A DNA stretch of 64,000 nt from positions 168,829-232,828 of the forward strand of contig ML976993.1 of the NCBI GenBank assembly GCA_010015675.1. Direction: 5' to 3'. Shown piece after piece: positions 22,739 to 34,334 of this stretch. A model generated the notes under the pieces. The model did no database searches. It saw nothing but the letters and a program-made list of their open reading frames with translations, and was not told the DNA's origin. Source of the DNA: Byssothecium circinans (Eukaryota > Ascomycota > Dothideomycetes > Pleosporales > Massarinaceae). A program made the position numbers and the translations under genes. Numbering within the stretch: the stretch's first letter is position 1; every line of letters begins with the position of its first letter.

Positions 22739-24425
22739 ATGAAGTCGGGTCGCGCTGCATTGCCTTTGGGGATCTACGCTCTCTTGGTTTCCGTTTCGGC
22801 CAACGTGGGCGCTGGTCAGGATCCATTGAGAGTGGGAATTGATCCGCTGAAGTATAAAGCAGCATGTCCCGATTACAAGAGCTATGCCATGCACCAGCAG
22901 TATGTGTCTTGGAGATACTTAGAACGCTATAAAGCTAATTGAAATAAGTCCACCATACAGCGAAGGCCCGCTTGAGCTGCCGTTCCAACGCCCATCAAAG
23001 TACTGCCGCACCTTTGAATCGCCCCTCGTAGAGAAAGTCATCGATGACATGAAAGCGCAATTGGTGGATAAGGATCTCGCCCGTATATTCGAGAACGCCT
23101 TCCCCAACACACTGGACACGACCGTTCGATGGCATGTTGATGGGACAGTGAAGCCAACGGCAAAGAACGCCTGGGATGCGAAAACATGGAAAGGGCCTCA
23201 GAGCTTCATCGTAACGGGAGACATCAATGCAGAATGGCTTCGTGACTCTACAAACCAACTGCAGCAGTATCAGTCGCTAGCGAAGAAAGACAAAGACATC
23301 CACCGACTTATTCTCGGTGCGATCAATACGCAAGCCGAATATGTCATAGCATCGCCCTACTGCAATGCATTCCAGCCTCCACCACCAAGTGGTTTGAATC
23401 CTACTTTCCAAGGCGATGGCGATACCGTCCACCCAGCATACGAGAACTCCAAAGTCTTCGAATGCAAGTACGAGCTTGATTCTCTAGCACACTTTCTATC
23501 TCTCGCAAATCAATTTTACAATCACACTGGCTCCACCGAATTCGTCAATGACCGCTTTGTTCTCGCCTTGGAGACAATCCTTGACGTCCTAGTAGCGCAA
23601 TCTAAACCCACTTTCAACGAGAAGACGGGCGCTTTCGAGCGTAACGAATACCGTTTCCAGCGTCAGACGAACCTGGGCACCGAAACACTCCCCCTGGCAG
23701 GCAATGGCAATCCTTTGAACGGCGGCACAGGCCTTGTTCGCAGCGCGTTCCGACCTAGCGACGACGCAACTATACTCGGCTTTTTTGTTCCCGCTAACGC
23801 TATGATGAGCGTAGAACTCAAGCGTGCCGCTACCATGCTCCGCAAAGCCAACAAAAAGGAAATGGCCGATAAGTTGCAAGAATGGGGCCAGAAGATTGAA
23901 GATGGAGTCTGGGAGCATGCAGTTGTCCAACACAAGACATTTGGTAAAGTCTTCGCCTATGAAGTCGACGGCTTTGGTTCTTCCATTCTGATGGATGACG
24001 CAAACTTGCCCTCTCTCCTCGCACTCCCTCTCCTCGGCTTCGTATCCGCAGACGACGAAGTCTACAAAAACACACGCAAAATGATTCTCCAAAAGCAAGG
24101 AAACCCTTATTACCTCACTGGTTACGATTTCTGGGGAATCGGCGGGCCGCACGTAGGTCTTCAACACGCTTGGCCCATGAGCGTGCTTGTCCAAGCTATG
24201 ACCAGCGACAGCGATGACGAGATCATGAAGTGTCTTGGTGCAGTGAAGAACGTCAGTCAGAATGGATTAGTGCATGAGGGCGTCAACGTGAATATTGGGA
24301 GGGATTATACGAGGAGTTGGTTTGCGTGGGCGAATAGTGTTTTTGCGCAGACGGTACTTGATCTAGCGCAGAGGAAGCCCGAATTGCTGTTTGGGAAGGG
24401 GGCGCAACCTTATAGTCTTGGGTGA
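22739..24425 (+). CDS. Secreted exo-alpha-1,6-mannosidase-like glycosidase (GH125)
   Basis: Metal-independent mannosidase family that trims alpha-1,6-mannose, here predicted to enter the secretory pathway. Exons 22739-22899 and 22949-24425 (intron GTATGT..ATAAG, branch CTAATTG) give 545 aa. An N-terminal signal peptide (IYALLVSVSANVGAG) is clear. GH125 motifs: SFIVTGDINAEWLRDSTNQ, ECKYELDSLAHFL, SAFRPSDDATILGFFVPANA, MDDANLPSLLALPLLG, DFWGIGGPHVGLQHAWPMS and ARSWF-type RSWFAWANSVF near the C-terminus. Length and motif order fit the family. No GPI or transmembrane tail is visible. It may act in wall mannan turnover or on glycoproteins. Confidence 0.92.
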
Positions 24426-24899
24426 GAAGACGGTTGAGATATAACGTGTTTACGATAGAGTTATAGGGAGAGGTAGACCGGTGTTTAGGGCTGAATTGAT
24501 ATCCATCCGATCTTCAACGACTATACTGCTTTCATTGTACTGGAGTGGCTTGTAGCCATCTCATGGAAGCGTTCATGTCTACGTCAGCAACACAGCCATC
24601 AGTCGCGAGGCTGATATTGCGCATGAATGTATGGCTACATATTGTACTGCTCGGTCTCCAAAGGATTTTATGAGCATGCTTCCAAACCAATCATCGTTAT
24701 CAGACTACTAAAGTGTGCCTGTGGCTTTTGTCGATCAGGCAAAGCGCAAGGCAGATCGGAGACGCGCCGGTCTTGTGCGCTGTTTCTTGGCCTCACACTC
24801 AAAGTTTGGCGTTGTTGTATCCTCGCTATCAGCTTGACGACTGCCAGTTGTCCATATTTGGGTCTTCATCTTCTATGCCCTGCCAACCATTCCCTCCTC
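24426..24899. other. Convergent 3' region
   Basis: Lies between the GH125 (+) and Pop4 (-) gene ends. No supported gene. Confidence 0.5.
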
Positions 24900-25625
24900 T
24901 CAGACATCAGGCTGATAATGCATGCGAAACTTTTTATTCGCCCGATCCGCTCCCCTCGCCTGGAACATCTCCCCCAAGATCTCAAAAACCAATGGTTTCT
25001 TCCCTTTGCCCTCTCCCTCGTCTCCGTCCACTGCAACATCCCGCTCCTTTGCCTCGCCTTCTAGCGGCACCTCAAACCTGAACATGGTATGCTCCTTCGG
25101 CACATTCTTCACCTTATTCCTCTCCGTAATAATCTCAAACGTAAACTTCGTATCCCTAACTACAATCCCCCTTATCCCTACCCGACTCACACACCGACTC
25201 CTCACCACCTCCACAAGCGCGCCATGCATATCCGCACTCGCCAACACCTGCCCCGCACCCGCCGCCGTCACTAACGCCCGTTCCTCGCTCACACCGAGCA
25301 CTTCGCGCATGTACCCGCACCACAGGTTGTGCAGCCCCTCATATATCGTGTATTTCTGCTCGTCCTTTGGAATCTCTAGAAGACCGAGGGAGCGTTTCTT
25401 TGCGGCGGATAAGGGGCGCGGCTTTTGCTTGCTGCGCGTTCTGGATGCTTCTTTTCGCGCGTTGAGGGTGCGGCGGCGGAGCGCGCGCGCGGAGGGCGTG
25501 GGCGAGTTGGCGCGGATGTAGAGGGGTCGCTTGAGGATACGCTCTGTGTAGTGCTTTTCGGCGGTGGTGGGGGAGTGGGCGCGCGCGAGGAGGGTTTGGG
25601 GGAATGGTATTGGTGGTTCTGCCAT
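24900..25625 (-). CDS. pop4: RNase P/MRP protein subunit Pop4 (Rpp29)
   Basis: Protein of nuclear RNase P (tRNA 5' maturation) and RNase MRP (rRNA processing). Intronless, 241 aa from the ATG at 25625; the frame upstream has no other ATG. A basic N-terminal region (KEASRTRSKQKPRPLSAAKKRSLGL) leads into the Rpp29 fold: IYEGLHNLWCGYMREVLG, SADMHGALVEVVRS, RVGIRGIVVRDTKFTFEI and NVPKEHTMFRFEVP, ending near RANKKFRMHYQPDV. A short acidic/Gly/Lys insert sits before the last strand. Assignment is clear by motif order. Confidence 0.93.
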   Translation of the reverse strand: MAEPPIPFPQTLLARAHSPTTAEKHYTERILKRPLYIRANSPTPSARALRRRTLNARKEASRTRSKQKPRPLSAAKKRSLGLLEIPKDEQKYTIYEGLHNLWCGYMREVLGVSEERALVTAAGAGQVLASADMHGALVEVVRSRCVSRVGIRGIVVRDTKFTFEIITERNKVKNVPKEHTMFRFEVPLEGEAKERDVAVDGDEGEGKGKKPLVFEILGEMFQARGADRANKKFRMHYQPDV

Positions 25626-26326
25626 GTTCGAGTGTGTTGGGTGGGTTGGAGAGCTTGGTTGAGTAGGCAAGGCAGAATTTGGAGGTTGTGGAGTTGAGGA
25701 TGACGCAGTGTGATGGTGAGTGCTCGTATTTGAGGATTTGGATCGTTAGAGCCATAGCTCCGACTAGCGTGTCCAAACCAAGTCTAGCGGCGATCCATTT
25801 AGTGCCCGAACCAGCATGGAAGTGAATGGGACGGACCCACATCGAGTTCACCATCCCATTATGTTCTTCCTCTCTCATACAACCCTTGCCTATTTAATCT
25901 GGCGGATCTTGCGAGCGAATTACGTGTACAGCATGTCTAGTTCCACAAATTACAGATTGTACCCAAATGAAAGTCCCTCGTATTCGCACCCTGATATCTC
26001 AGCGCTCCAGATCGGTCTAACCAATGCGAGGGTTGGACGAATACGGGTGGCTGTCGCAAGGCGGAGTCCTGAATTTCAGGCTGCCAATTGATAGATATGA
26101 AGGAAAAGTGCTTGCGCGGCCTGGTGTTGTTTGGATTTCACAGCCTCAATCATATCACAGCTTTCGCATCTTTCGCATTCGGACTTCCATGATATCAACG
26201 TCTCTGCGTTGAAGGCTGAAATGGAGATGCTTTGAATGTGATATATTCCAATCCGTTTCTCCGTCTTCTTTATCGTTTCGTTCTATATTATCTCTCATCT
26301 GATTAACTTTCTCACTACTATTCACC
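25626..26326. other. Divergent promoter region (Pop4 and ABC transporter)
   Basis: No gene supported. The leader before 26327 is T/C-rich. ATATCACA near 26154 and TGTGATAT near 26237 form an imperfect inverted pair of unknown meaning. Confidence 0.4.
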
Positions 26327-29300
26327 ATGAGCACATCTCTCCTCATCCGGCAAATATGGACTCTGGCATGGAAGGACTTGCTCCTGGTCTTGAACAGTGA
26401 GCGGAGACTGTCGACCACCTTCCGTGCGATCTATATCCCTATTATCTTTGTCGTGTACATGTCCTTCATCATCAAGGTCTACTGGCCAAAAGAGATCTAC
26501 GGAATCGGCAATCCGAGCACCGTCAGGCTTCTATCCCAAGCTATTGGCGAGGCCGTTGGAAACAGAAGAACACTTGCGCTATGTAATTACGGTCAGACTG
26601 GTGGAGATATCGACAGAGTGATCGAGCTTGTCAGTTCGAAAGCAAGGGGCAGTGATGGGCAGATTGTGGAAGTCGTGCATGATCCTACAGAGCTTCAAAG
26701 TCTGTGCAAGTCTTCGCTTTCCGGAGTGACGAAGTGTTATGGGGCTGTTGAGTTCTACTCGTCCCCTCACGAAGGTGGGAATTGGTGCGTATCTTCCGCT
26801 TGCCCAGTGGGTTTTTGAGCTTCCACTAACAAGACCCTGCAAATTGTAGGAACTACACTATCAGGGTCGACGGCGCCCATGGGTACAAGATCAACGTCGA
26901 GAACAACAAGAACGATGCAGAAGTCTTTGTGATACCGCTTCAACACGCGGTGGATTCGGCAATTGCAGAAGTCAGTACCGGCGCTGGGGCTAGGACACTT
27001 CCCGAGAACATCGAGGAATATCCGTATACGTCGAAGACACAAAAGGAATGGGATGACTCTTTGGTCACGACAATCCAAAATGCCATGGCAAAGTACATCT
27101 CCATCGTATGGTACATCGGCTTCATTGGACTCTGTTATCAGTTGGTTGGTGTTGTGGCACGAGAGCGTGAGCAGGGAATGGCAGACCTTTTGGAGTCGAT
27201 GATGCCAAACGTGAACCGCTGGCAGCCACAATTTGCCCGGATAATGGGTCATTGGATTGCCTTCACCATCGTAAGTTTCACTACTTTCCTTCTGAATCCG
27301 CTAACTCTTCTTGGGTCTACTTTCCGTCATGGATTATCATTGCCATCATAGCAAAGATTGGTCTCTTTCCCAAGACAAACTTGGGCATTCTGATCATCTA
27401 CTGCATTCTCTCTGGTCTATCTCTGAACTCGTTTTCCATCCTCGGCTCTTCGTTCTTCAAGCGAGCACAGCTAAGCGGCATTACCGTTGTGATTATCACG
27501 CTCGTCCTAGGTATCGCAGCTCAGATATCAGCAAAGACGCTTTCGACCACTGCCGTCATCATACTCAGTCTGCTCTTCACACCGACGACGTTCGTCTTCC
27601 AAATGATCTGGCTCGCTCATCACGAGCATCGGCAGGTCTCCCCCAGTTTGGTGAAACCAGCGCCGGATACAACCTGGAGAGTTTCCGGCCTCATTTTCTG
27701 GATATTTATGGTGCTTCAAACCATCTTGTATCCTATCCTTGCTGCCCTTGTCGAAAGGAGTCTCTACCACAATAGCTCGCAAGGACGAAAGACTATATAT
27801 GGTAATGCCACACAGCCCGTCATTCTTTCGAACTTCACCAAGCACTACAAACCGAATTGGTTTTGGCGGACTATTGCTTCCTGTTTTGGTGTCAAGAAGG
27901 ATACTGTTCAAGCCGTTAATGATGTGTCGGTTGCCCCTATGAAGGGTCAAATCATGGTGCTTGTGGGTGCAAATGGTTGCGGCAAGTCAACGACTTTGGT
28001 AAGTGCACTGGCAAGGCCGTAGAATACATCAATTGACGGTCTCTTAGAATGCTATCGCTGGGCTTGGCGACGTGACTAGTGGTACCATATCCGTTGACGG
28101 GTCTGGTGGCATCGGAATCTGTCCCCAAAAGAACGTGCTCTGGGAATCCTTAACAGTGGAGCAGCACGCCCGAATCTTCAACCGAATTAAATCAAACACA
28201 ATCAGTCCCACTGCTGACTCCGACCTGAGCCAACTGATTTTTGACTGTGGGCTCACGCACAAAATCAAAGCTCAATCTCGAACACTATCGGGGGGGCAAA
28301 AGCGCAAGCTTCAGCTCATCATGATGCTGACTGGAGGAAGCTCGGTGTGTTGCGTTGATGAAGTTTCGGGAGGCTTAGATCCGCTTTCAAGACGAAAGAT
28401 CTGGGACATTATGCTAAAGGCTAGGGGTCAGAGGACGGTGGTTTTGACAACGCATTTCTTGGATGAGGCTGAATTTCTCGCTGATCACATGGTCGTCATG
28501 GCCAAAGGCTCGAAAGTTGCTGAAGGCTCTGTATCGGAGCTCAAGAGCAAGCTCGGCGATGGCTATCGGTTCCGTTTCCTTCACGGTACTGGATACGGTG
28601 AACTACCCGAGATTGAAGACCTCTTCCTTGGTGAGCCGAAAGAAACACTGTTCGATCAAACAATCTTCACGGTGAAGGACAACCAACGCTCGGTGCGACT
28701 CATCAAAGAGCTTGAGGGTCGAAGCATCAAGAACTACCAAGTCACAGGACCGACGATGGAAGAGGTCTTCTTGAAGCTTGCCGGCGATTCAGACATCACT
28801 CTTCCCTCCTATACTACGACCGATCATGACACCAGCCCTCCATCGACCGAGAAGTCGCCGCATGTAGCCGTCAATGATTCTGTCGACGACCATCTCATGA
28901 CAGGCAAGCCCGTTGGCATCTTACGACAAGCATGCATCTTTTTCAAAAAGCGCATGATTGTCCTTCAGCGCAACTATCTACCATACGCCGCCGCTTTCTT
29001 AATTCCAATCGTCGCCACCGCCTTCATCTCGCTCTTGATCAAGAATAAAAAGTACCCCGGATGCAATCCATCCCAACAAAATCGCGAAGCGGATCCAGAG
29101 ACCTTATCTGATAAGTCGGACTACAGGCCGCTGCTCGTTGTCGGTCCAACGAGTGCTCTAGCGAGCGCCAACTTGACGGCCTTCCAAGCATCGCTACCTT
29201 CTCAATTTGGCCAGGCCGGGGCGTCGGTTGATGCGCTACAGAATTACATCAGGATTGTTGAGACTCTTGACGATTTTCATGCCTACATCAAGGCGAACTA

Positions 29301-31523
29301 TAGCAAGGTCACACCTGGTGGCTTCTTCCTCAGTGAGAAGCCAGTATTCAGCTTCTACTCCAATCTAGGCTTTCTGGGGCTGTACTCGTCGATTTTCATG
29401 CAGAATGCGATGGATGTGCTTCTCACCAACACAACCATAACAACAAACTTCAAGTAAGCAGTGTTTTGCACCCTTTCAGATTAAACAGCTGACATATTAT
29501 AGATCATTCAACATCCCGTGGCCGCAAGACGCTACCAACCAGATTCAGTTCACCCTGTATTTCGGACTGATCATGGCTTGTTATCCTGCTTTCTTCACGC
29601 TGTATCCGACGCGAGAGAGACTGCTCAACATCCGAGCACTACAATTTGGAAATGGGGCTCGACCACTCCCACTTTGGTAAGGACCGGTCTGTTGTCCCGG
29701 CCAAGTCACTCAATGCTGACAGCTATGATTCAGGCTTGCATATCTCTCATTCGACTGGCTGAACATCTTGATCACTAGCGTTATCATGACTATCATCCTA
29801 GTTGCATCTGCCTCAAGCAACTGGTGGCACGCAGGCTATCTCTTCGTTGTTCTATTCCTTTACGGATATGCGTCACTTCTGTGGTCATACATGGTCTCTC
29901 TATTTGCTAAATCTCAATTATCTGCGTTCGCTATAGCAGCAGGTTCTCAAGCGTTCGTCTCCCCCACCTCAACCAATGATGATGCTAACAATCAACAGGT
30001 TTCTGCTTTTGATGTATTTCACTGGAGTGATGAACATCACCACAAATATGGAAGCCAGCAAAGTCGACTCCACAAGAGAAATCTTCAACTTCACATTCAA
30101 CCTAATTACTCCCATCGGAAACCTCATGAGATCGCTCTTCATCTCTATGAACATGTTCTCGTCTCTTTGCCGCGGAGCTCCATCGCATATAGCCACATAC
30201 CCTGGCGAGATCAAGCTATATGGCCAACCCATCCTTTACCTCATCGGACAATCTCTCCTCATGTTCTTCATCCTCATGATCGTAGAACACAAGTGGGCGG
30301 CTACTTGGTTCCATAAAAAGTCACCTGCCAAAGATGCCGAAGACCAAGACACTCGCGAGAAAGAAGTCTCTGACGAAATCAAGCGCGTTGCCTCCGCTAC
30401 ATCCGGTCTTCGCATTCAGCACCTCTCTCGGATCTTTAAGTCGTATGATCAGGGCAAGATGACCGCAGTAGACGATCTCACGTTCGGTATCAAGAAAGGA
30501 GAAGTATTTGCAGTGGTCGGACCAAACGGTGCAGGAAAATCAACCACCATTGGCATGCTCCGAGGCGAAATACAACCTTCGCAAGAAGGCGCTTCTATCC
30601 ATCTCGGCGATATCGACGTGATGGGCGATCGCCGCACGGCACGGGCACGAATGGGTGTATGTCCTCAGTTCGACGCCGTCGACCAGATGACCGTCCTCGA
30701 ACATCTCGAATTCTACGCAGGAATACGCGGCGTTTCCGATGCAAAGCGCAATGCACGCCAGATTGTCACTGCTGTTGGCCTAGACAAATTTGCTAACAGT
30801 ATGGCGTCGCGACTTTCCGGGGGCAACAAAAGGAAACTCAGTCTGGGCATCGCATTGATCGGAAACCCGGAGCTTGTATTACTGGATGAACCAAGCAGTG
30901 GAATGGACCCCGTCGCCAAGCGCATAATGTGGAAAACGTTGGCCAAGTTTGTAGAGGGAAGAAGTGTACTACTTACAACGCACTCGATGGAAGAGGCGGA
31001 TCATTTGGCAGATCGTGTAGGTGTCCTAGCGAAGAAGATGTTGGATGTTGGGACTACGAGGCATTTAAGGGAGAAACATGGATACGGATTCCATGTGCAG
31101 ATTATTTGCAAGTCAGCTCCGCACACATCTCCTGACGAAATCGACATCGTGAAGAAGTGGGTTGAGGGTACGCTCCCCGGGGCGAAGGAAGAAGGATATG
31201 CGTATCATGGCCAACTTCGCTACAATATCCCCTCGCACAGCCCTCAGACCTCGGATGAGGAGCACCCGGCGACGAATACCGACGGAGAGGAAATGTCGGT
31301 GGGTAAACTGTTCTTGTTGTTGGAGGAACGGAAGGAAGAATTGGGGATACAGTTTTACTCTGTTTCTCCGTCAACGTTTGACGAGGTGTTCTTGAGGGTT
31401 GTGGAGAAGCATGGGGTTGGTGAGGAGGATAGAGTGACTTTGAAGAAGACCTGGAAAGACTATGTTAAGTTGGTGATTAGGTATTGGTTGTTCTGGGGAT
31501 TGAAGGTGCCGTTCTTAAGGTGA
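26327..31523 (+). CDS. Full-length ABCA-type ABC transporter
   Basis: ABC exporter of the A subfamily, usually lipid-related, with order TMD1-NBD1-TMD2-NBD2. Exons 26327-26784, 26850-27270, 27315-27998, 28048-29453, 29503-29676, 29734-29952 and 29999-31523 give 1628 aa. NBD1: Walker A GANGCGKST (about 512-520), signature LSGGQKRKLQL, Walker B as CCVDEVSGGLDP, H-loop LTTHFLDEAE. NBD2: GPNGAGKSTT (about 1295), LSGGNKRKLSL, VLLDEPSSGMDP, LTTHSMEEAD. N-terminal helix RAIYIPIIFVVYMSFIIKVYW begins TMD1. Oddity: the second intron (27271-27314) must end in GG, not AG, to keep VYFPSWIIIAIIAKIG in frame. If unspliced, a TAG follows at 27349. An in-frame AG at 27355-27356 would skip 14 residues of a helix. 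Confidence 0.88.
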
Positions 31524-32014
31524 GAGGGGATGTTGAGCATAACTGAACTCTCTTTCTTTCACGCGCTAGGTATTCTCCCCTGTACAATATTTCTTTGGAA
31601 TCTCCTGCTCCGCAGTACGGTTTAGATACGAGGTCTGCGGCTCTCGATGAAGATTTATGAAGTCTAGGACCTAGACTTACATCTTGAAATAGCTCCTTTC
31701 TTGACTGCACTCTTACGCGTTAGTTGAACATTCTAACGGAATTGCCGCATTGAGCAAGGCATGTGAAAGCTTGAAACACGTGACTTTCAGAGAAATTGGA
31801 TTCAGCTCGCACATGTAATCTTGTCAATAGGCGACCAATAGACAGTCGGGTTGCGCTAAAAATGGATGACATCACCCCACCTTTGCACCTTTGTCACCCA
31901 ACAAACATTTCACACCTCAAGTGCATTGATTAGTTTTGATCACTAGTCAAACTACAGGAATACCACGTGCCTCATTCAATAATCTCCCCTAATGCAACAA
32001 TCATCCACTTGTTA
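31524..32014. other. Intergenic, ABC 3' flank and PNPO promoter
   Basis: No gene supported. A GTG-initiated extension of the next frame at 31967 is not a credible fungal start. Confidence 0.45.
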
Positions 32015-32845
32015 ATGCGTCGCCCGCCTAAAGACTTCCTTAGCTCATTTCGCACTCCACTGAAAAGTCACTCCATCTCTACTCACTATAAATCAATCCT
32101 CTCGAGTCATAGTCTGCATAACCCTCCCAAATCACGATACAGAATGCTCCATTCGGCAAATCCAGACGCATCCAAACGCATCTTCGCCCCAACAGGCGGC
32201 TCCTCCGACCCCGGCCACGCCGTCCAATACCAACGCGGCAGTCTTGGAAAAGACGACCTCTCGCCCTCCCCGACCTCCCAATTCCACACCTGGTTTCAAG
32301 AAGCCCTCTCCGCCAACGTCTACCAGCCGGAAACCGTGACGCTATCCACCGCCTCGCTCCCCGACGGAAAGCCCTCGGCCCGCATGGTCTTCATGAAAGA
32401 GCTCGACGACCGCGGCTTCGTCATCTACTCCAACTGGGAAACGTCGCGAAAGAGTAAAGATGTGGCGAGTAACCCGCAAGCCGCGCTGACATTTTGGTGG
32501 GGCGAGGTTGAGAGGCAGGTTAGGGTTGAGGGGAAGGTGGAGAGGTTGACGAGTGAGGAGAGTCAGGCTTATTATGATACGAGGATTAGGGGGAGTCGGA
32601 TTGGGGCTTGGGCGAGTCCGCAGAGTCAGGTGCTGGAAGGGAGAGAGGAGCTGGAGAAGAGGGTTGAGGAGGTGGAGAAGAAGTTTGGGGGGAAGGATAA
32701 GATTCCTGTGCCTGAGTTTTGGGGTGGAATTAGAGTTCTCCCTGAGGTTGTGGAGTTTTGGCAGGGGAGGCAGAGTAGGTTGCATGATCGGTTTAGGTAT
32801 ACGAAGGTTGGGGAAGAGTGGAAGGTTGAGAGGCTGAGCCCGTGA
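32015..32845 (+). CDS. pdx3: Pyridoxamine 5'-phosphate oxidase (PNPO, Pdx3)
   Basis: FMN enzyme making pyridoxal 5'-phosphate from PNP/PMP. Intronless; 276 aa from ATG 32015 or 233 aa from ATG 32144. Family marks: SLPDGKPSARMVFMKELDDRGF (FMN-binding strand), YSNWETSRKSKD, AALTFWWGEVERQVRVEG, RGSRIGAWASPQSQVL (the R-x-S-x-IGAW..S-x-QS element) and the terminal EFWQGRQSRLHDRFRY. The 43 residues before the second Met are Ser/Arg/Lys/His-rich and almost free of acidic residues, as in a mitochondrial presequence, so two products from two starts are possible (inference). The enzymatic domain is complete. Confidence 0.92.
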   Translation: MRRPPKDFLSSFRTPLKSHSISTHYKSILSSHSLHNPPKSRYRMLHSANPDASKRIFAPTGGSSDPGHAVQYQRGSLGKDDLSPSPTSQFHTWFQEALSANVYQPETVTLSTASLPDGKPSARMVFMKELDDRGFVIYSNWETSRKSKDVASNPQAALTFWWGEVERQVRVEGKVERLTSEESQAYYDTRIRGSRIGAWASPQSQVLEGREELEKRVEEVEKKFGGKDKIPVPEFWGGIRVLPEVVEFWQGRQSRLHDRFRYTKVGEEWKVERLSP

Positions 32846-33526
32846 TGGTGGTGGGGCATGGTGATGTGGATAGCAAAGGGAAGGAAAAGTAGGCATGTAT
32901 CATGGAGATGGTATTTTCGGGTGGAGATATTGATGGATCCATGCAACTACCAACTGAAACTGAGGTCTGAATGTGCACTCGGTATCTAGTGACTGCATCC
33001 ATACAATCCCAACACTTATGTTCCGGCTCCTCCTGAAGTAGGATAGACTAAGCGTAAGACAAAGCGCTCAATTGACGAATACCAGTAGCTTCCAGGTTGG
33101 AACCACTTATGCTGTGGTGGAGTAGGCGGAAATTTAGGAAGGGCGGATAATTATTTGAAATAGAGGCCCTGTTTAATCAAGCACGAAGTTTTAGTAAGTG
33201 ACTTGTTAAAGCGTTTGGACATCTCATACGGGTATATATTGCGATGAGAAGAGACGAGCGTTTTTGGATCTCTAATAATGTACAATGTGCAGATGTCACC
33301 TGTCAGCATCGTCAAACATGTGTACCTGGGTCACCTCAAGCAGCTAAGCTCTATACAGTCTAGCTCCAATGATCATCCGATGACGCAGAGCGTTGAAATA
33401 ATCGGAATGCTCTCGAACCATCTTTAGAGTTCATAACGAAAAGCACAAAACGTCGAGTAAATCACACTTCAATTAATGCCTGTAGTTTCCCGCGACTCCT
33501 GATATCATCATCTGAACACAATAACG
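32846..33526. other. Intergenic, PNPO 3' flank and Hikeshi promoter
   Basis: No supported gene, repeat or RNA. Confidence 0.5.
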
Positions 33527-34180
33527 ATGTCGTTTGGTGTGATCGTATCTGGTCGACCCATCCTCACCGACGCACAAGCGATCTCAGAAACCCAATTCGC
33601 GTTCCAAATTCCTTCAGTCCCCTTCTTCTCACACATCGTCGTGTTCCTCCTCCCAGGAGTTACACTGCCCGATGGCACGGCTGCCGCAGTCTACGCACAA
33701 TTGCCTAACACGACCGAATTCAAGCTCCTGGGCGCGATCGCGAACGAGAAACCGAGCGCGATTTTCAAGGTCAATAACAAGGCTGCTGGACCAGCTGGTG
33801 GAGGTTTAGGCGACGATGACGCCATGGTCGATGATGCGAGCGCCGCGCCTGTGAATGGCGCTGTGCCTCCATTAGCTTTGGGCATTTCGGTCGAGCCTGC
33901 TGTACAAGTCGCGGCGAATTTGGAACAGAAGAAAGCACAGGAAGCTGCGGCTGGGGTTGGGGCCGCACCGTCGTCCGGGGGTAAGATTGTGCTGCGTGGA
34001 CAGAACACGATCACGACAAAGGTACTGGCACAACGCATCATCAAGAACTGCTATGACTTTTTGTCGAGCTGGGGCACTGGTGACATGGTGCCAATGAAGG
34101 CATTCCAAGCTTGGTGGACCAAATTTGAGAATAAGATTGAGAATGATCCCGCCTTCCTGGAGCGGAGTGACGGGGGTTGA
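33527..34180 (+). CDS. opi10: Hikeshi/Opi10 family protein
   Basis: Homologue of the Hsp70 nuclear import carrier Hikeshi (yeast Opi10). Intronless, 217 aa, the usual size. N-terminal domain: MSFGVIVSGRP, FAFQIPSVPFFSHIVVFLLPG, FKLLGAIANEKPSAIFKV. The middle is a low-complexity Gly/Ala/Asp linker (about 90-130). The C-terminal domain has VLAQRIIKNCYDFLSSW and VPMKAFQAWWTKFENKIENDP. In yeast, loss of Opi10 affects inositol regulation; the role here is by homology only. Confidence 0.92.
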   Translation: MSFGVIVSGRPILTDAQAISETQFAFQIPSVPFFSHIVVFLLPGVTLPDGTAAAVYAQLPNTTEFKLLGAIANEKPSAIFKVNNKAAGPAGGGLGDDDAMVDDASAAPVNGAVPPLALGISVEPAVQVAANLEQKKAQEAAAGVGAAPSSGGKIVLRGQNTITTKVLAQRIIKNCYDFLSSWGTGDMVPMKAFQAWWTKFENKIENDPAFLERSDGG

Positions 34181-34334
34181 AGCACAATATCTTCGAGGAT
34201 GAGGGCCGAAGCAAATAAGGAACGGGATGCATTATTTCGATCATCGGACTACTCATGAACATCATCTCCCCCATTGAGAGATTCCACACCCCACACAGCA
34301 TGGTGACCACCGTTAAGACAAACCTAGCGATAGC

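Noticed and set aside
23589..24194. 201-codon minus-strand frame
   Set aside because: Antisense to the GH125 gene.
31967..32014. N-terminal extension of PNPO from 31967
   Set aside because: Begins with GTG, not ATG; not a credible start in a fungus.
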